Positions 18,331 to 27,091 are shown, counted from the first letter of the stretch. The stretch: DNA of 64,000 bases from Anaerolineales bacterium (GCA_020634875.1 JACKAX010000014.1:13794-77793), one strand, 5' to 3'. A program made the numbers and translations. The notes: generated from the letters alone by a model not told the origin.

Positions 18331-19035
18331 TCAGGCCGGGCCAAAGAAGTGCCAAATAGTGGAAATATATTCAAGCAAAGAATATAAACGGTCAATCAGT
18401 GCTGTCAGAACCGTGGCATAGACCCCCGCAAAAACAACGCCGAAAGTCAGGGCGATGAAAATCTGCCCGCCGAAAGCCAAACTTTCAAGCCAGGCTGGGC
18501 GTTGGGTACTACCGGCGGAAAAAGTGCTGAATTGAAAATATAGTAGGGTCAAAATCGTGACACTAATTGAAATAAACCCGCTAATGACGCTCAGAAACGC
18601 GTTATCTGGTTCGAGACCTTGCAAAATCGGCGCCGTATTGAGTTGATTCATTGCCGCGTTGGTTTGGGGAAAAAGTGTGCCCGTAATTGCTCCGCCAATG
18701 GCTATCGCCGCCCCAACGCCAACCAAAAAGGCCATCGTCAGATTTCCTACCCGCCCCATCCTGGGTGATAATTTGGCGAGGAGTAATAAACTCAAAACGA
18801 CAGGGATAAGAGAAAGCAAAGATGAAACCGTAAAATCTCCACCAACGATAGACAATAACGGCAGAATCAGGTTAGGGTACAACACATTACGAACTGCAAC
18901 CGCACCGGCAAATCCAGCTGCCACTCCGACAAACAAATGCACTGAAAATCGAAAAAGCGGGTTATCACCAAAAAGATAACTTAAGACCATACAGGTCAGC
19001 AAAAAACCGAGAATTGCACCGAATAAATCTATCAT
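18331..19035 (-). CDS. Six-to-seven-span membrane protein of unknown function
   Basis: The 234-residue protein is almost entirely hydrophobic with about six or seven membrane segments, starting MIDLFGAILGFLLTCMVLSYL. A longer loop after the fourth segment contains PQTNAAMNQLNTAPILQGLEP. I do not recognise the family. Its ATG overlaps the stop of the upstream zinc-ribbon gene (ATGA), and the MutL-like gene starts directly after its stop, so all three are coupled. A membrane anchor or channel for the operon's complex is a guess. Confidence 0.75.
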   Translation of the reverse strand: MIDLFGAILGFLLTCMVLSYLFGDNPLFRFSVHLFVGVAAGFAGAVAVRNVLYPNLILPLLSIVGGDFTVSSLLSLIPVVLSLLLLAKLSPRMGRVGNLTMAFLVGVGAAIAIGGAITGTLFPQTNAAMNQLNTAPILQGLEPDNAFLSVISGFISISVTILTLLYFQFSTFSAGSTQRPAWLESLAFGGQIFIALTFGVVFAGVYATVLTALIDRLYSLLEYISTIWHFFGPA

Positions 19036-21509
19036 GATTTTTTGCCTTTGCGGGCCTGCCGTTGAACTTTCCTCATTTCGTCTAGATAGTTATAGCCACC
19101 ACCCAACACAATCAGAAGTACAGCAACAAGGAGGCCGAGACTGTAAGCATCCCAATAAAAGCGCGCAATCCCTAATTGACCTTGATTTTGTTCATACGCC
19201 GCGCCACCACGCAGACCAACAAGCAGTCCTTCTACCTGCCGTTGCGAAGGGTCAGGATTTTCATAATATGGTCGAATAAAAGGTTCTGCTTGAGCACTAG
19301 TCACAACCACGAGGGAATTTCTGCGTAAGTAGGGTTCGACCTGTTCGATCCAGTTACGAGCTGTTTCGGGATTATCCGTCAAGAGCACCGTCATAAAAAA
19401 ATCACCCACGCCGGTTATGGTTTGCATCACCGGGGTTCGCCAGGGGTTAGACGCTTCATAATCTCCCAATTCCCAAAGCGGGCGACTATCAAATGCCATA
19501 CGGACAGATTGCCGTGGAATAAGAGCAAAATTAGCCAGGCCAGCCGTGCCACCAGGAATATATCCGAGGTTCACATAGTTTTCGCCATATTTGTATGCAT
19601 GGCTATATGGATACTGGCTTTGCAGGTACGCGACCTGCCGTTCTCCCAGCGCCGTCCCCACTGGAGAAGTGGAAACCAGCGCTAAGGGAATACCCCGATC
19701 CAGCCATTGATCGAAAAGGGCACGTGCCGCGGCTTCTAATTCACCAGAGGTTCCCGGTTCATAATCGAACGCAACTAAAATAGGACGATCTAACGGGGCA
19801 CCAATCGTCAAGTTCTCAACACTTTGTATTTCTGAAGGCAACGACTGCGGCAAAGGAGTAATTTGTGTGTCGCCCAACAAGGGGAATAATAAGGCAAGCA
19901 GCATGATGATTGCAAAAACCACACGGAAAACGCGTTGCGAGGAAAACGAGGCGGCCATTGGAGCCAATTGCGGAACCCGTTCGCTCTCGACAAGAGCCTG
20001 AAGCAGTTGCGTATTTGTTTGTTGCCGCGTAGAAACTTGTAGAACCTCGGAATACGTCGGAGGCTTTGTCGTTTTTGTAATATCTGCTTCCGGACTAAGT
20101 AAATCGCGAAGCCCCGCTAACGGGCCAACTCGTTCCAACTCTCCTTCAACGTGTTCAGTGGCAATATCGACTCCTTCCATTGGTCGAAAAGCCTTGACCC
20201 ATGATGGAAGGCCACCTGGCGTGGTTGATTCCTCGGAGGCGGATAACGCGTCGGTTTTGGTATTTTGTTCAGGCACCGGTCTCTCGCGCGGTTCGGATTT
20301 AGGTTGGTCACCAAATCCCCAAGTGGCTTGAAAACCTGGATAGTCATCAGCAGGTTTGTAGGTTTCCGATTCAGGTTCTTCTTGAAGACCTTGCAACCAG
20401 TCAGGTGTTTTATTTCTTCCGGCCTCCGTTATAAACGAATCTTCGGGATCGAGCGATAACCCCCCCATGATGCCTTGGCCTAAATCACTGACACCTTCAT
20501 CAGTGCCTCCGGCCCAATCTGTATCCGCAGATTGGGTTTCCGGAGTATCGCCAAGTGTTGATAACCAATCCAGGGAATTTTCCGTACCACTGCTACCAGG
20601 GGTGGCGTGTTCGTCAATCCATTCGGGCATATTCTCTAATTTGCCTGTCATCCCCGTTTTACTGTCTAGACTATCCAACCAATCCGGGAATTCTCCATCA
20701 AAAGCGGTGTCCTTTGCGGTGGGTTCCAGGTCTTCAAATCCTGAGGAACTTCCTGTTAACCAAGATGGTAAATCGTCGTCAAATTCATCAGGATCTGAAG
20801 ATGCTTCCGCAGCAGGGGTAGTTAACCAAGCAGGGAGATCATCCGCGGGTTTGGCGGGAGGGGGAGCGGGTTGTTTCCAGTCTGTCACTGTTGTGGTGAC
20901 CGAATCTTCGCTGTCGAGAGAATCAAGCCAATCTCCCTCTTCAGAAAAAGTCTGACCTCCAAGCATGTCAGAAAGGGGAACAGTCTTTTCTTCTTCGCGA
21001 GAGGTGAACCATGCAGGAAGTGAACCGGTTGGTTCTTCTGAATCTTTCTGCCGGAAAAAATCGTCCAAATTATCATCTTTCGTCTCGGAGACAGGTTCAT
21101 CATCCACCGGCAACCATTCGTTCAATTTCGTGTCGCCATCAGGAACGTTCCAATCACCCTTATCTCCAAAAACATTTGAGTCAAAGACCCCACTAGTTTC
21201 ATCTTCATCCATCCAATCAGTGCGAGTAGCGCCTGCTGTCTGAGGGGTAGCATCACGCAACCAAGCCGGAAGATCGTCGGCAGGAGGGGCCTCATCTAGC
21301 GGAGCATCATCCTGCCCAAGAGTACGCAACCAATCAAGCGTATCTTCGGGGGAGGCATTTGCCCAATTAGCCCCTGCATCTTTCTCGCTTGACCCCGTGG
21401 AAGCAATTAAAGGTTTGAGACGCGCACCACAATGCTGGCATTCTTCTAAATGCTCAGGGTTGGGCTTTCCACACATCTGGCAACGCTTCTCTGCCATTTT
21501 ATCCGCCAT
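19032..21509 (-). CDS. Zinc-ribbon membrane protein with many P-x-W-L motifs
   Basis: The 825-residue protein starts with a zinc ribbon (CQMCGKPN and CQHCGARL). Residues about 50-430 are acidic and disordered-looking and carry about ten copies of a short motif: DLPAWLRD, SLPAWFTS, DLPAWLTT, DLPSWLTG, EFPDWLDS, NMPEWIDE, SLDWLSTL, TPDWLQGL and GLPSWVKA. A membrane segment (about 525-545, VFRVVFAIIMLLALLFPLLG) leads to an extracytoplasmic domain with a second membrane helix near the C terminus and a basic cytoplasmic tail (RQARKGKKS). The first half is therefore cytoplasmic and looks like a multivalent docking scaffold. The start at 21509 overlaps the upstream gene; an ATG at 21497 is equally possible. 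The C-terminal domain is not recognised. Confidence 0.8.
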   Translation of the reverse strand: MADKMAEKRCQMCGKPNPEHLEECQHCGARLKPLIASTGSSEKDAGANWANASPEDTLDWLRTLGQDDAPLDEAPPADDLPAWLRDATPQTAGATRTDWMDEDETSGVFDSNVFGDKGDWNVPDGDTKLNEWLPVDDEPVSETKDDNLDDFFRQKDSEEPTGSLPAWFTSREEEKTVPLSDMLGGQTFSEEGDWLDSLDSEDSVTTTVTDWKQPAPPPAKPADDLPAWLTTPAAEASSDPDEFDDDLPSWLTGSSSGFEDLEPTAKDTAFDGEFPDWLDSLDSKTGMTGKLENMPEWIDEHATPGSSGTENSLDWLSTLGDTPETQSADTDWAGGTDEGVSDLGQGIMGGLSLDPEDSFITEAGRNKTPDWLQGLQEEPESETYKPADDYPGFQATWGFGDQPKSEPRERPVPEQNTKTDALSASEESTTPGGLPSWVKAFRPMEGVDIATEHVEGELERVGPLAGLRDLLSPEADITKTTKPPTYSEVLQVSTRQQTNTQLLQALVESERVPQLAPMAASFSSQRVFRVVFAIIMLLALLFPLLGDTQITPLPQSLPSEIQSVENLTIGAPLDRPILVAFDYEPGTSGELEAAARALFDQWLDRGIPLALVSTSPVGTALGERQVAYLQSQYPYSHAYKYGENYVNLGYIPGGTAGLANFALIPRQSVRMAFDSRPLWELGDYEASNPWRTPVMQTITGVGDFFMTVLLTDNPETARNWIEQVEPYLRRNSLVVVTSAQAEPFIRPYYENPDPSQRQVEGLLVGLRGGAAYEQNQGQLGIARFYWDAYSLGLLVAVLLIVLGGGYNYLDEMRKVQRQARKGKKS

Positions 21510-22137
21510 AGGGCCGATCCATGCCCATTAAAATTCGCAAACCAGTTGCAATAGTTCCGAGCGCAATACCCAACAATATTCCACGTGCCCCAGCCGTGGC
21601 AGGGACATTCGCAATCCAATCGCGAAGAGTTCGCAAAGGTGCGCCCACTGTCGGAACAAAATCTGTTACTAACGGACTAGCCAGGAGCAACATCAAAATT
21701 ACCGTACCAATAAATATCAGCGAAAAAGTATCGGTTTTTCGCCGCACAACACGCGCACTCGCATAAATTAAAGTAACAGCTAGAATAGCCATAAGACTAG
21801 TCTCGACTGGCAATTGAATGTAATTCAAGATAAACATGGCGGCTTGACTCGCTGGCCCAAAAGCAATTACCACCCCAAACGTCCCTACCATGGCTATCAC
21901 TAATACTAGACTATTGAAGGGAAATGGCCCATCGTTATCCAATTTCTTACTATGCACAGAAGCCAAATTCAACAGCCCAATCAATAACGCGACCGCCCCC
22001 AACGTGCTAGCCCATTGTAAAAGGACAGTCCGCCAATCTATGCCCACAAAATTAAGCGGCAGAAAATACAAAAATAAAACAATTACCCCCGTAAGAACTG
22101 CAACAACCGTAGAAAGTACAGGAAATTTTAAGTTCAC
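21499..22137 (-). CDS. Polytopic membrane protein of unknown function
   Basis: The 212-residue product is a membrane protein with about six hydrophobic segments, ending in a short tail RILMGMDRPYGG. I chose the GTG at 22137 because it overlaps the stop of the DUF6754-like gene by 4 bp (GTGA), the pattern seen at the other junctions of this operon, whereas an ATG at 22203 would give a 70-bp overlap. A second conserved-looking block is RNFVGIDWRT-like (NFVGIDWRTVLLQWAS). Its organisation resembles the membrane gene at 18331-19035 but I cannot show homology by eye. Confidence 0.7.
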   Translation of the reverse strand: MNLKFPVLSTVVAVLTGVIVLFLYFLPLNFVGIDWRTVLLQWASTLGAVALLIGLLNLASVHSKKLDNDGPFPFNSLVLVIAMVGTFGVVIAFGPASQAAMFILNYIQLPVETSLMAILAVTLIYASARVVRRKTDTFSLIFIGTVILMLLLASPLVTDFVPTVGAPLRTLRDWIANVPATAGARGILLGIALGTIATGLRILMGMDRPYGG

Positions 22138-22901
22138 GGTGATAAGAATCCCAAGACAAATTTCATAAGGCCACCACCCATAATCATGAGTATCAGCAGC
22201 CAACGGACTACATCTTGTGCTTGAAGACTGGCGGTATGCCCTATTCCCGCTCGCAAATACGCACCTCCTGCATATAACTCTTCACCGATTAAGGTTTCCT
22301 GCGAGGCTGCAAACATCATCGCTTGAGTGGGAATGTGATCGGTGCCAGACAAAGAAAACGCTTCGTTACGATCACTGGCTTCCAGAATTAGACCTGCCTC
22401 TGTCCCGAAGCTGCCCGCCAGGAGATTGCCTGAGACATTTTCCTCAGCCATCAAAACCATCGCGCCCGCCGCAAATGAGATTGGGGTAAGCCCGGTCACC
22501 CTTCCATAATCGGGGTCGAAAGCCTCTATTGCACCAACTTCTCGATATCCTGCTCGTAAAGTATCTTGAGCAAGGATCGCTAGAGCACCATCTCCGGCAC
22601 TGGCAACTGGTGGAGAATCACTAATTGAAGCGGTTCGTGCGATCCGTCCAAGCATGGCCAGACCGACAAAAGATGCTGCACTCCCCGGGCTGGTCAGATT
22701 CCCTTGCCCAACGGAAACGTGTAACCGGGTTCCCGCTTCCACCGCAAGGCCGATCGCCCGCGAAAGACGCGCAAATGCCGGGATCGTCCGCAACCCCATC
22801 AGGGGGCGACTCCGGCCCAAAATTGCAAAAATCACCATCAACAGGAAAAAGCCTGCAACGACGATGACACCTAAAAACTCAGAACTTTCAGCGAGATTCA
22901 C
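22134..22901 (-). CDS. DUF6754-like membrane-anchored protein
   Basis: The 255-residue protein has one N-terminal membrane segment (about 9-28), a soluble region, and a C-terminal membrane segment (WLLILMIMGGGLMKFVLGFL). The soluble part begins with GLAVEAGTRLHVSVGQGNL and contains DGALAILAQDTLRAGY, FAAGAMVLMAEENVSGNLLAGSFGTEAGL and FAASQETLIGEELYAGGAY. This pattern agrees with what I recall of DUF6754 proteins, whose function is unknown. It is the second gene of the eight-gene operon, overlapping the genes on both sides by 4 bp. A role in building a membrane complex with the MutL-like and zinc-ribbon proteins is inferred from the operon only. Confidence 0.75.
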   Translation of the reverse strand: MNLAESSEFLGVIVVAGFFLLMVIFAILGRSRPLMGLRTIPAFARLSRAIGLAVEAGTRLHVSVGQGNLTSPGSAASFVGLAMLGRIARTASISDSPPVASAGDGALAILAQDTLRAGYREVGAIEAFDPDYGRVTGLTPISFAAGAMVLMAEENVSGNLLAGSFGTEAGLILEASDRNEAFSLSGTDHIPTQAMMFAASQETLIGEELYAGGAYLRAGIGHTASLQAQDVVRWLLILMIMGGGLMKFVLGFLSP

Positions 22902-23179
22902 CGATCCTCTCTCAAAAATGCCGCCAAGGCTCGCGCCTGAGCAGGTTGCTCCAAAATGGTTGCCAAAGCCTTAACTTGTCCTTGGGATACAAAGGCTTCT
23001 AGCAATGGTTGCCCAACATAAACCAATTGTGCCCCTACCAAATGGACGGGGCTGGCCGAATCGAGAAACCAGGCCGCAAAACTACCTAAACGCCAACGCC
23101 GCAAGTGCTCGGCCCACGTTTGCCAGATTTGTTCCTGTTCCATTTTAGAACCATCATGCATGATTAACCTAAAGGTCAT
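22898..23179 (-). CDS. Small helical protein, first gene of the eight-gene operon
   Basis: This 93-residue protein is not recognised. It begins MTFRLIMHDGSKMEQEQIWQ, with a possible second start at the Met before EQEQ (residue 13), and is rich in Ala, Leu, Gln and Trp (IWQTWAEHLRRWRLGSFAAWFLD), so it is probably all helical. There is no signal peptide. The 4-bp overlap with the DUF6754-like gene and the absence of a minus-strand gene further upstream for several kilobases make it the operon's first gene. Confidence 0.65.
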   Translation of the reverse strand: MTFRLIMHDGSKMEQEQIWQTWAEHLRRWRLGSFAAWFLDSASPVHLVGAQLVYVGQPLLEAFVSQGQVKALATILEQPAQARALAAFLREDR

Positions 23180-23267
23180 GTTCGGTTTTCATTTTATATC
23201 CGCAAGCAAAGATTGGTCAAGCAATATTCCCTTACAACATCTTGCGCTATAATCACGAATCTGCAAG

Positions 23268-24125
23268 ATGGATACAATCTTTACGCCCCCTAAACGCGCT
23301 GGCTTGATCTTTCATTTCACGGGGCTAGTTCTGCTATTTGCCGGGAGTCTGCTCACCATCCTTCAAGCAAACCGGGCTGAAATCGGCCCTATGTTCAGTC
23401 TTTGGTTGGTTATATTTCTCTTTGTGGCGCTGCCTATTCCTCTGCTTTTTTATCGCGCTTATGCCCTTCAACGGGCAAGTTATCACGTATCGCCTGAGGG
23501 TATCCGCATAAATTGGGGCCTTCGTACAGAGGAAATTCCCATGGGCAAAATCCTTTGGCTTAGTCCTGATATACACCTTGAACGCCCGCTGCCTCGCCCG
23601 TGGTTATTCTGGCCCGGAGGAGTTGTAGGGGTACGCAAAGTCAGTGGAGGCGAAGTCGAATACATGGCTGTCCGAACGCGCGCGCTTATCATTATCGCGA
23701 CCCCTGGCAAAATGTACGCCATATCCCCTGAACATCCTGAAGCGTTTTTACGTTCATTTCACCGCCAGGCTGAAATCGGAGCATTAACCCCCATCATCGC
23801 CCGATCTGTATACCCCAGGTTTGTTGTAGGAAGCGTATGGGCAAATCGAGGTGCGCGCACGCTCATTCTCACCGGTTTTGTTCTCATCCTGGCCTTTTTT
23901 CTCTGGCTCTCCTTCTCTTTTCCTACCGTCCCAACCCTTGCTCTTTCACGCGCTCAGTTTTTTCTCATCCCTGTCGTCAATGGCCTGTTTTTTCTCATCA
24001 ATTTACTCCTCGGTTTATTTTTCTTTCGTAGCCCCCAAAGCCAACCTCTAGCGTATTTGCTATGGGGCACCAGTGTGTTAGTCTCTCTTCTTTTCTTTGG
24101 CGCTTTCGTACAACTATTGTACTAA
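23268..24125 (+). CDS. Membrane protein with a PH-like domain
   Basis: The 285-residue product has two N-terminal membrane segments (about 11-29 and 43-62), then a soluble part (about 70-190) with the strand pattern of bacterial PH-like (bPH2) domains: ASYHVSPEGIRINWGLRTEEIPMGKILWL, in shorter form YHVSPEGIRINWG and RALIIIATPGKMYAISP, and then three C-terminal membrane segments. The function is unknown. It is divergent from the eight-gene operon; a TATAAT at 23248-23253 lies 14 bp before the ATG and no ribosome-binding site is visible, so the transcript leader would be very short. Confidence 0.7.
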   Translation: MDTIFTPPKRAGLIFHFTGLVLLFAGSLLTILQANRAEIGPMFSLWLVIFLFVALPIPLLFYRAYALQRASYHVSPEGIRINWGLRTEEIPMGKILWLSPDIHLERPLPRPWLFWPGGVVGVRKVSGGEVEYMAVRTRALIIIATPGKMYAISPEHPEAFLRSFHRQAEIGALTPIIARSVYPRFVVGSVWANRGARTLILTGFVLILAFFLWLSFSFPTVPTLALSRAQFFLIPVVNGLFFLINLLLGLFFFRSPQSQPLAYLLWGTSVLVSLLFFGAFVQLLY

Positions 24126-24132
24126 ACAGAGT

Positions 24133-24182
24133 TTATACACATTTTTCTAGGTTTATCCACAGAAAATCCCCTTTTATCCACA
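24133..24182 (+). promoter_or_regulatory. Three perfect DnaA boxes in direct repeat
   Basis: TTATACACA (24133-24141), TTATCCACA (24153-24161) and TTATCCACA (24174-24182) all fit the TTATNCACA consensus, share one orientation and are spaced 20 and 21 bp apart, about two helical turns. They fill the 58-bp gap between the PH-like and DUF92 genes. This may be part of an origin of replication, a DnaA-titrating site, or a DnaA-controlled promoter. Confidence 0.7.
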
Positions 24183-24183
24183 G

Positions 24184-25002
24184 ATGTTTCTTCTACAGCT
24201 CTTCGGCGGTTTCATTTTCGGCATAACGATTAGCATGCTCGCTTGGCGCACCCATGCCCTCACAAAAGATGGGGCCATAGCAGCCGCAGTTGTTGGCACA
24301 CTCATTTTTGGGCTAGGTGGGCTTCCCTGGGCAGCGCTTTTGCTCACCTTCTTCATCACTTCGAGTGGTCTATCTCGCATGTTTACAAAACGGAAAGCCG
24401 GATTGCACGAAAAGTTTTCCAAAGGAAACCGCCGTGATTGGGGTCAAGTCGTTGCCAATGGGGGCTTTGGGGCACTGTTGATTTTGGTTCAAGCCACGTT
24501 TCCTGCTCAAACCTGGCCGTGGTGGGCCTATGCAGGTGCCCTCGCGGCGGTGAATGCCGACACCTGGGCCACCGAACTAGGCACCCTCAGCAAATCTTCC
24601 CCTAGACTAATCACGACTGGCCAAAAAGTAGAAAAAGGCACCTCAGGCGGAGTCTCGTTGACAGGCACCCTCGCAGCCCTGACCGGGGCGGTGCTCATCG
24701 GCGGGGTCGCGGCCCTCTTCCCGGCTTCCGCAGGCACTGGTACCCCCGTGTGGCATCTCCCTCTTGTGGTTTCCCTCGCCGGGTTAGCAGGTTCTCTCTT
24801 CGACTCTCTGCTAGGAGCGACCGTTCAAGCAATTTACCATTGTCCTACCTGTGTCAAAGAAACCGAGCGCCACCCCAATCACACTTGTGGTACCCCCACC
24901 CATCTGATCCGTGGCTTCCCCTGGCTCAACAACGATGGCGTCAACTTTGCTGCCTCTTTCACAGGGGCCATAATTGCAGTTATCCTCCACACACTCTTGT
25001 AA
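24184..25002 (+). CDS. DUF92 family membrane protein
   Basis: The 272-residue protein shows the DUF92 pattern, including the N-terminal ALTKDGAIAAAVVGTLIFGLGG, the central region QVVANGGFGALL, ALAAVNADTWATELGTLS, and KGTSGGVSLTGTLAALTGA. It has about six membrane segments. DUF92 belongs to the family that includes a phytyl-phosphate kinase (VTE6) of chloroplasts, related to CTP-dependent prenol/dolichol kinases, so a polyprenol or phytyl kinase role is possible here but unproven. The ATG begins two bases after the last DnaA box and has no ribosome-binding site. Confidence 0.85.
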   Translation: MFLLQLFGGFIFGITISMLAWRTHALTKDGAIAAAVVGTLIFGLGGLPWAALLLTFFITSSGLSRMFTKRKAGLHEKFSKGNRRDWGQVVANGGFGALLILVQATFPAQTWPWWAYAGALAAVNADTWATELGTLSKSSPRLITTGQKVEKGTSGGVSLTGTLAALTGAVLIGGVAALFPASAGTGTPVWHLPLVVSLAGLAGSLFDSLLGATVQAIYHCPTCVKETERHPNHTCGTPTHLIRGFPWLNNDGVNFAASFTGAIIAVILHTLL

Positions 25003-25042
25003 ACTGTTCACTACTTATTCCCTATCAAAAAGGACCTTTATT

Positions 25043-26233
25043 TTGACCACATCCATCCCCCCCATCCCCATGTCCTCCCCCGACCTCACCGAGGCTGAAC
25101 GGGAAGCGGTTCAGGCCGTTTTGAACACTCCCAATTTGAGTATGGGTCAAGAAATCCTCGCTTTTGAACAAGCGATTTGTGAATACACAGGTGCGAAACA
25201 CGCTCTTGGTGTAAATTCCGGCACAGCAGGCTTACACCTGTGTATCCATGCCGCCGGGATTCAGGATGGCGATTGGGTGTTAACAACGCCTTTTTCGTTT
25301 GTCGCCTCTACGAACGTGATCCTATTCGAACGTGCGATCCCCATCTTCGTAGACGTTGACCCACTGACCGGAAATATCAATACACAATCTCTCCAGGAAG
25401 CGGTTCGCGATTTGCGTGAGGGAGGCCGGGCGGCCCGCAGGTGGCTTCCTCGACAAGGTGCGCATGGGGATACCCCACGGTTAAAAGCCCTTCTACCGGT
25501 GGATGTTTTCGGTCAACCGGCAGATATGGCTCCCATTCGCGCGATGGCAGAAGCATACGAGTTGAAAGTGATTGAAGATTCGTGCGAAGCGATTGGAGCC
25601 ACGTACAAAGGCCAGCCCGCAGGACGCTTGGGGGATTACGGCGTTTTCGCGTTTTACCCCAACAAACAGATGACCGTAGGCGAAGGGGGTGTGATCGTAA
25701 CCGATGACGATGATGCCGCTGCGATCATGCGGGCGTTACGTAATCAGGGCCGCGCGCCCGGAGATACCTGGCTCCAACACACTCACCTGGGCTATAACTA
25801 TCGGTTGGATGAAATGAGTGCTGCCCTCGGTCGAGTACAGGTTTCCCGGCTGGACGAACTTCTAGATAAACGTGAACAGGTCGCGCGATGGTATGAAGAT
25901 CGCCTCAGCGAAATTCCGGGGGTGGAGATTCCGCATATCGTCGCGGAAACGACTCGGATGAGTTGGTTCGTGTATGTTATCCGGTTTTCACCTGGAATTA
26001 ACCGAGAGGCCGTTTCGCGAGAACTGAAGGCGCGTGGGATTCCCAACCGGCCTTATTTCATTCCAATTCATTTACAGCCCTATTTGGCACATCAGTTTGG
26101 TTATCATGAAGGCGATTTTCCTGTCACAGAAGATTTGGGACGGCGCGGGCTGGCCCTGCCCTTTTCAGGAGTGATGCCAGAAGCGGATGTGGAGCGAGTA
26201 TGCTCAGCCATCCGCGAGATTCTGCACGGATAA
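25043..26233 (+). CDS. DegT/DnrJ/EryC1 sugar aminotransferase
   Basis: This PLP enzyme (396 residues) probably transfers an amino group to a 3- or 4-keto sugar nucleotide for surface polysaccharide. Motifs are IPPIPMSSPDLTEAE at the start, LGVNSGTAGLHL, VLTTPFSFVASTNVI, VIEDSCEAIGATYKG and FAFYPNKQMTVGEGG with the PLP-binding Lys. The alternative start TTG at 25043 was chosen: it follows AAAAGGA with 8-base spacing and keeps the conserved IPM..PDL segment, whereas the first ATG at 25070 would remove part of it and an upstream ATG at 24974 would overlap the DUF92 gene. A strong terminator follows. Confidence 0.88.
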   Translation: MTTSIPPIPMSSPDLTEAEREAVQAVLNTPNLSMGQEILAFEQAICEYTGAKHALGVNSGTAGLHLCIHAAGIQDGDWVLTTPFSFVASTNVILFERAIPIFVDVDPLTGNINTQSLQEAVRDLREGGRAARRWLPRQGAHGDTPRLKALLPVDVFGQPADMAPIRAMAEAYELKVIEDSCEAIGATYKGQPAGRLGDYGVFAFYPNKQMTVGEGGVIVTDDDDAAAIMRALRNQGRAPGDTWLQHTHLGYNYRLDEMSAALGRVQVSRLDELLDKREQVARWYEDRLSEIPGVEIPHIVAETTRMSWFVYVIRFSPGINREAVSRELKARGIPNRPYFIPIHLQPYLAHQFGYHEGDFPVTEDLGRRGLALPFSGVMPEADVERVCSAIREILHG

Positions 26234-26236
26234 CAA

Positions 26237-26263
26237 AAAAGACCCGCAATTGCGGGTCTTTTT
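26237..26263. terminator. Bidirectional terminator
   Basis: A perfect palindrome GACCCGCAATTGCGGGTC flanked by an A-run and a T-run lies between the convergent aminotransferase gene and the next minus-strand gene. Confidence 0.92.
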
Positions 26264-26278
26264 CCTTGAAGGGAGAAA

Positions 26279-27022
26279 TTAACGAGTTTGCAGGAAGTTA
26301 ATCAAAATCAAGTTTTTCGTGCAATCATCAAAGGTATCAAAGTAAATCTTGTCCGACACCGCAACGCCTGATTGATCGCGTACTTGAACATACAGCGTCT
26401 TCGCAGAGGCAATAGGACCATCAGCAATGGGCAACTCGTAACCCGAAGGCCCATAATTTTGGGCTGTTCCACTTACAGCCAAACCTGTCACGGCAAGGCC
26501 TTGAATGGTTCCACCTAATTCAATGATTAGTCCGGTTTGTGGGTTGTTGTTGAGGTCAAAAATCTGCCCGCCAACGCCCATAAACCCACAAGCCAAGGAG
26601 GTATTGATTACATTGTAATCCAAGAAGAGCGGGTGTTTGGCATCAATGATATAGGGGAAAACGGGGGTTGCGGTCGCGCGTGGATCGGGTGTGGGGGGGG
26701 TAACGAGTGAGAAGGGGGTTTCGGTGGGGAAGGGCGTACTGCTCGCACGTAGAGTCGGTGTGGGTAACGGGGTATCGGTTGGAGCTGGGGTAAAGGTTGG
26801 AGGCAGTTGCTGAGGGGTAATCGTAGGCGTGATGGTAGGCTCAACGGTAGGGACAACGATAGGCCGAAACTCGGCAATAGGGTTAAGTTGGGGGTCTGTG
26901 TAAACGGCCAAAAAGCCCACGAAGACACAACCAATGCCCAAGAGAAAGACCAGAGTTAGGATGTTCGCGAGGGCTCCAAAACAGCCTCCGCCAGAGCGAT
27001 TCGAACTTCGCCTTTTGTTCAT
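26279..27022 (-). CDS. Membrane-anchored protein with Thr/Pro-rich stalk
   Basis: The 247-residue product starts at the ATG at 27022, which follows GAAGGAACC. It has a basic cytoplasmic tail (MNKRRSSNRSG), one membrane segment (about 17-41), a Thr/Pro-rich stalk (about 55-115) and a folded domain of about 120 residues at the C terminus (HPLFLDYNVINTSLACGFMG, GGQIFDLNNNPQTGLIIELG). It is not recognised beyond that; the C-terminal segment has a carboxypeptidase-regulatory or Ig-like strand pattern. It is 69 bp downstream of the PpiC gene on the same strand, so both envelope proteins may be co-expressed. Confidence 0.65.
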   Translation of the reverse strand: MNKRRSSNRSGGGCFGALANILTLVFLLGIGCVFVGFLAVYTDPQLNPIAEFRPIVVPTVEPTITPTITPQQLPPTFTPAPTDTPLPTPTLRASSTPFPTETPFSLVTPPTPDPRATATPVFPYIIDAKHPLFLDYNVINTSLACGFMGVGGQIFDLNNNPQTGLIIELGGTIQGLAVTGLAVSGTAQNYGPSGYELPIADGPIASAKTLYVQVRDQSGVAVSDKIYFDTFDDCTKNLILINFLQTR

Positions 27023-27091
27023 AGAGGGTTCCTTCAGATAGAGAGTTTGACGCAAAGTCAGGAGAGGGTTCAACCCTACTCCTGCTAACAA

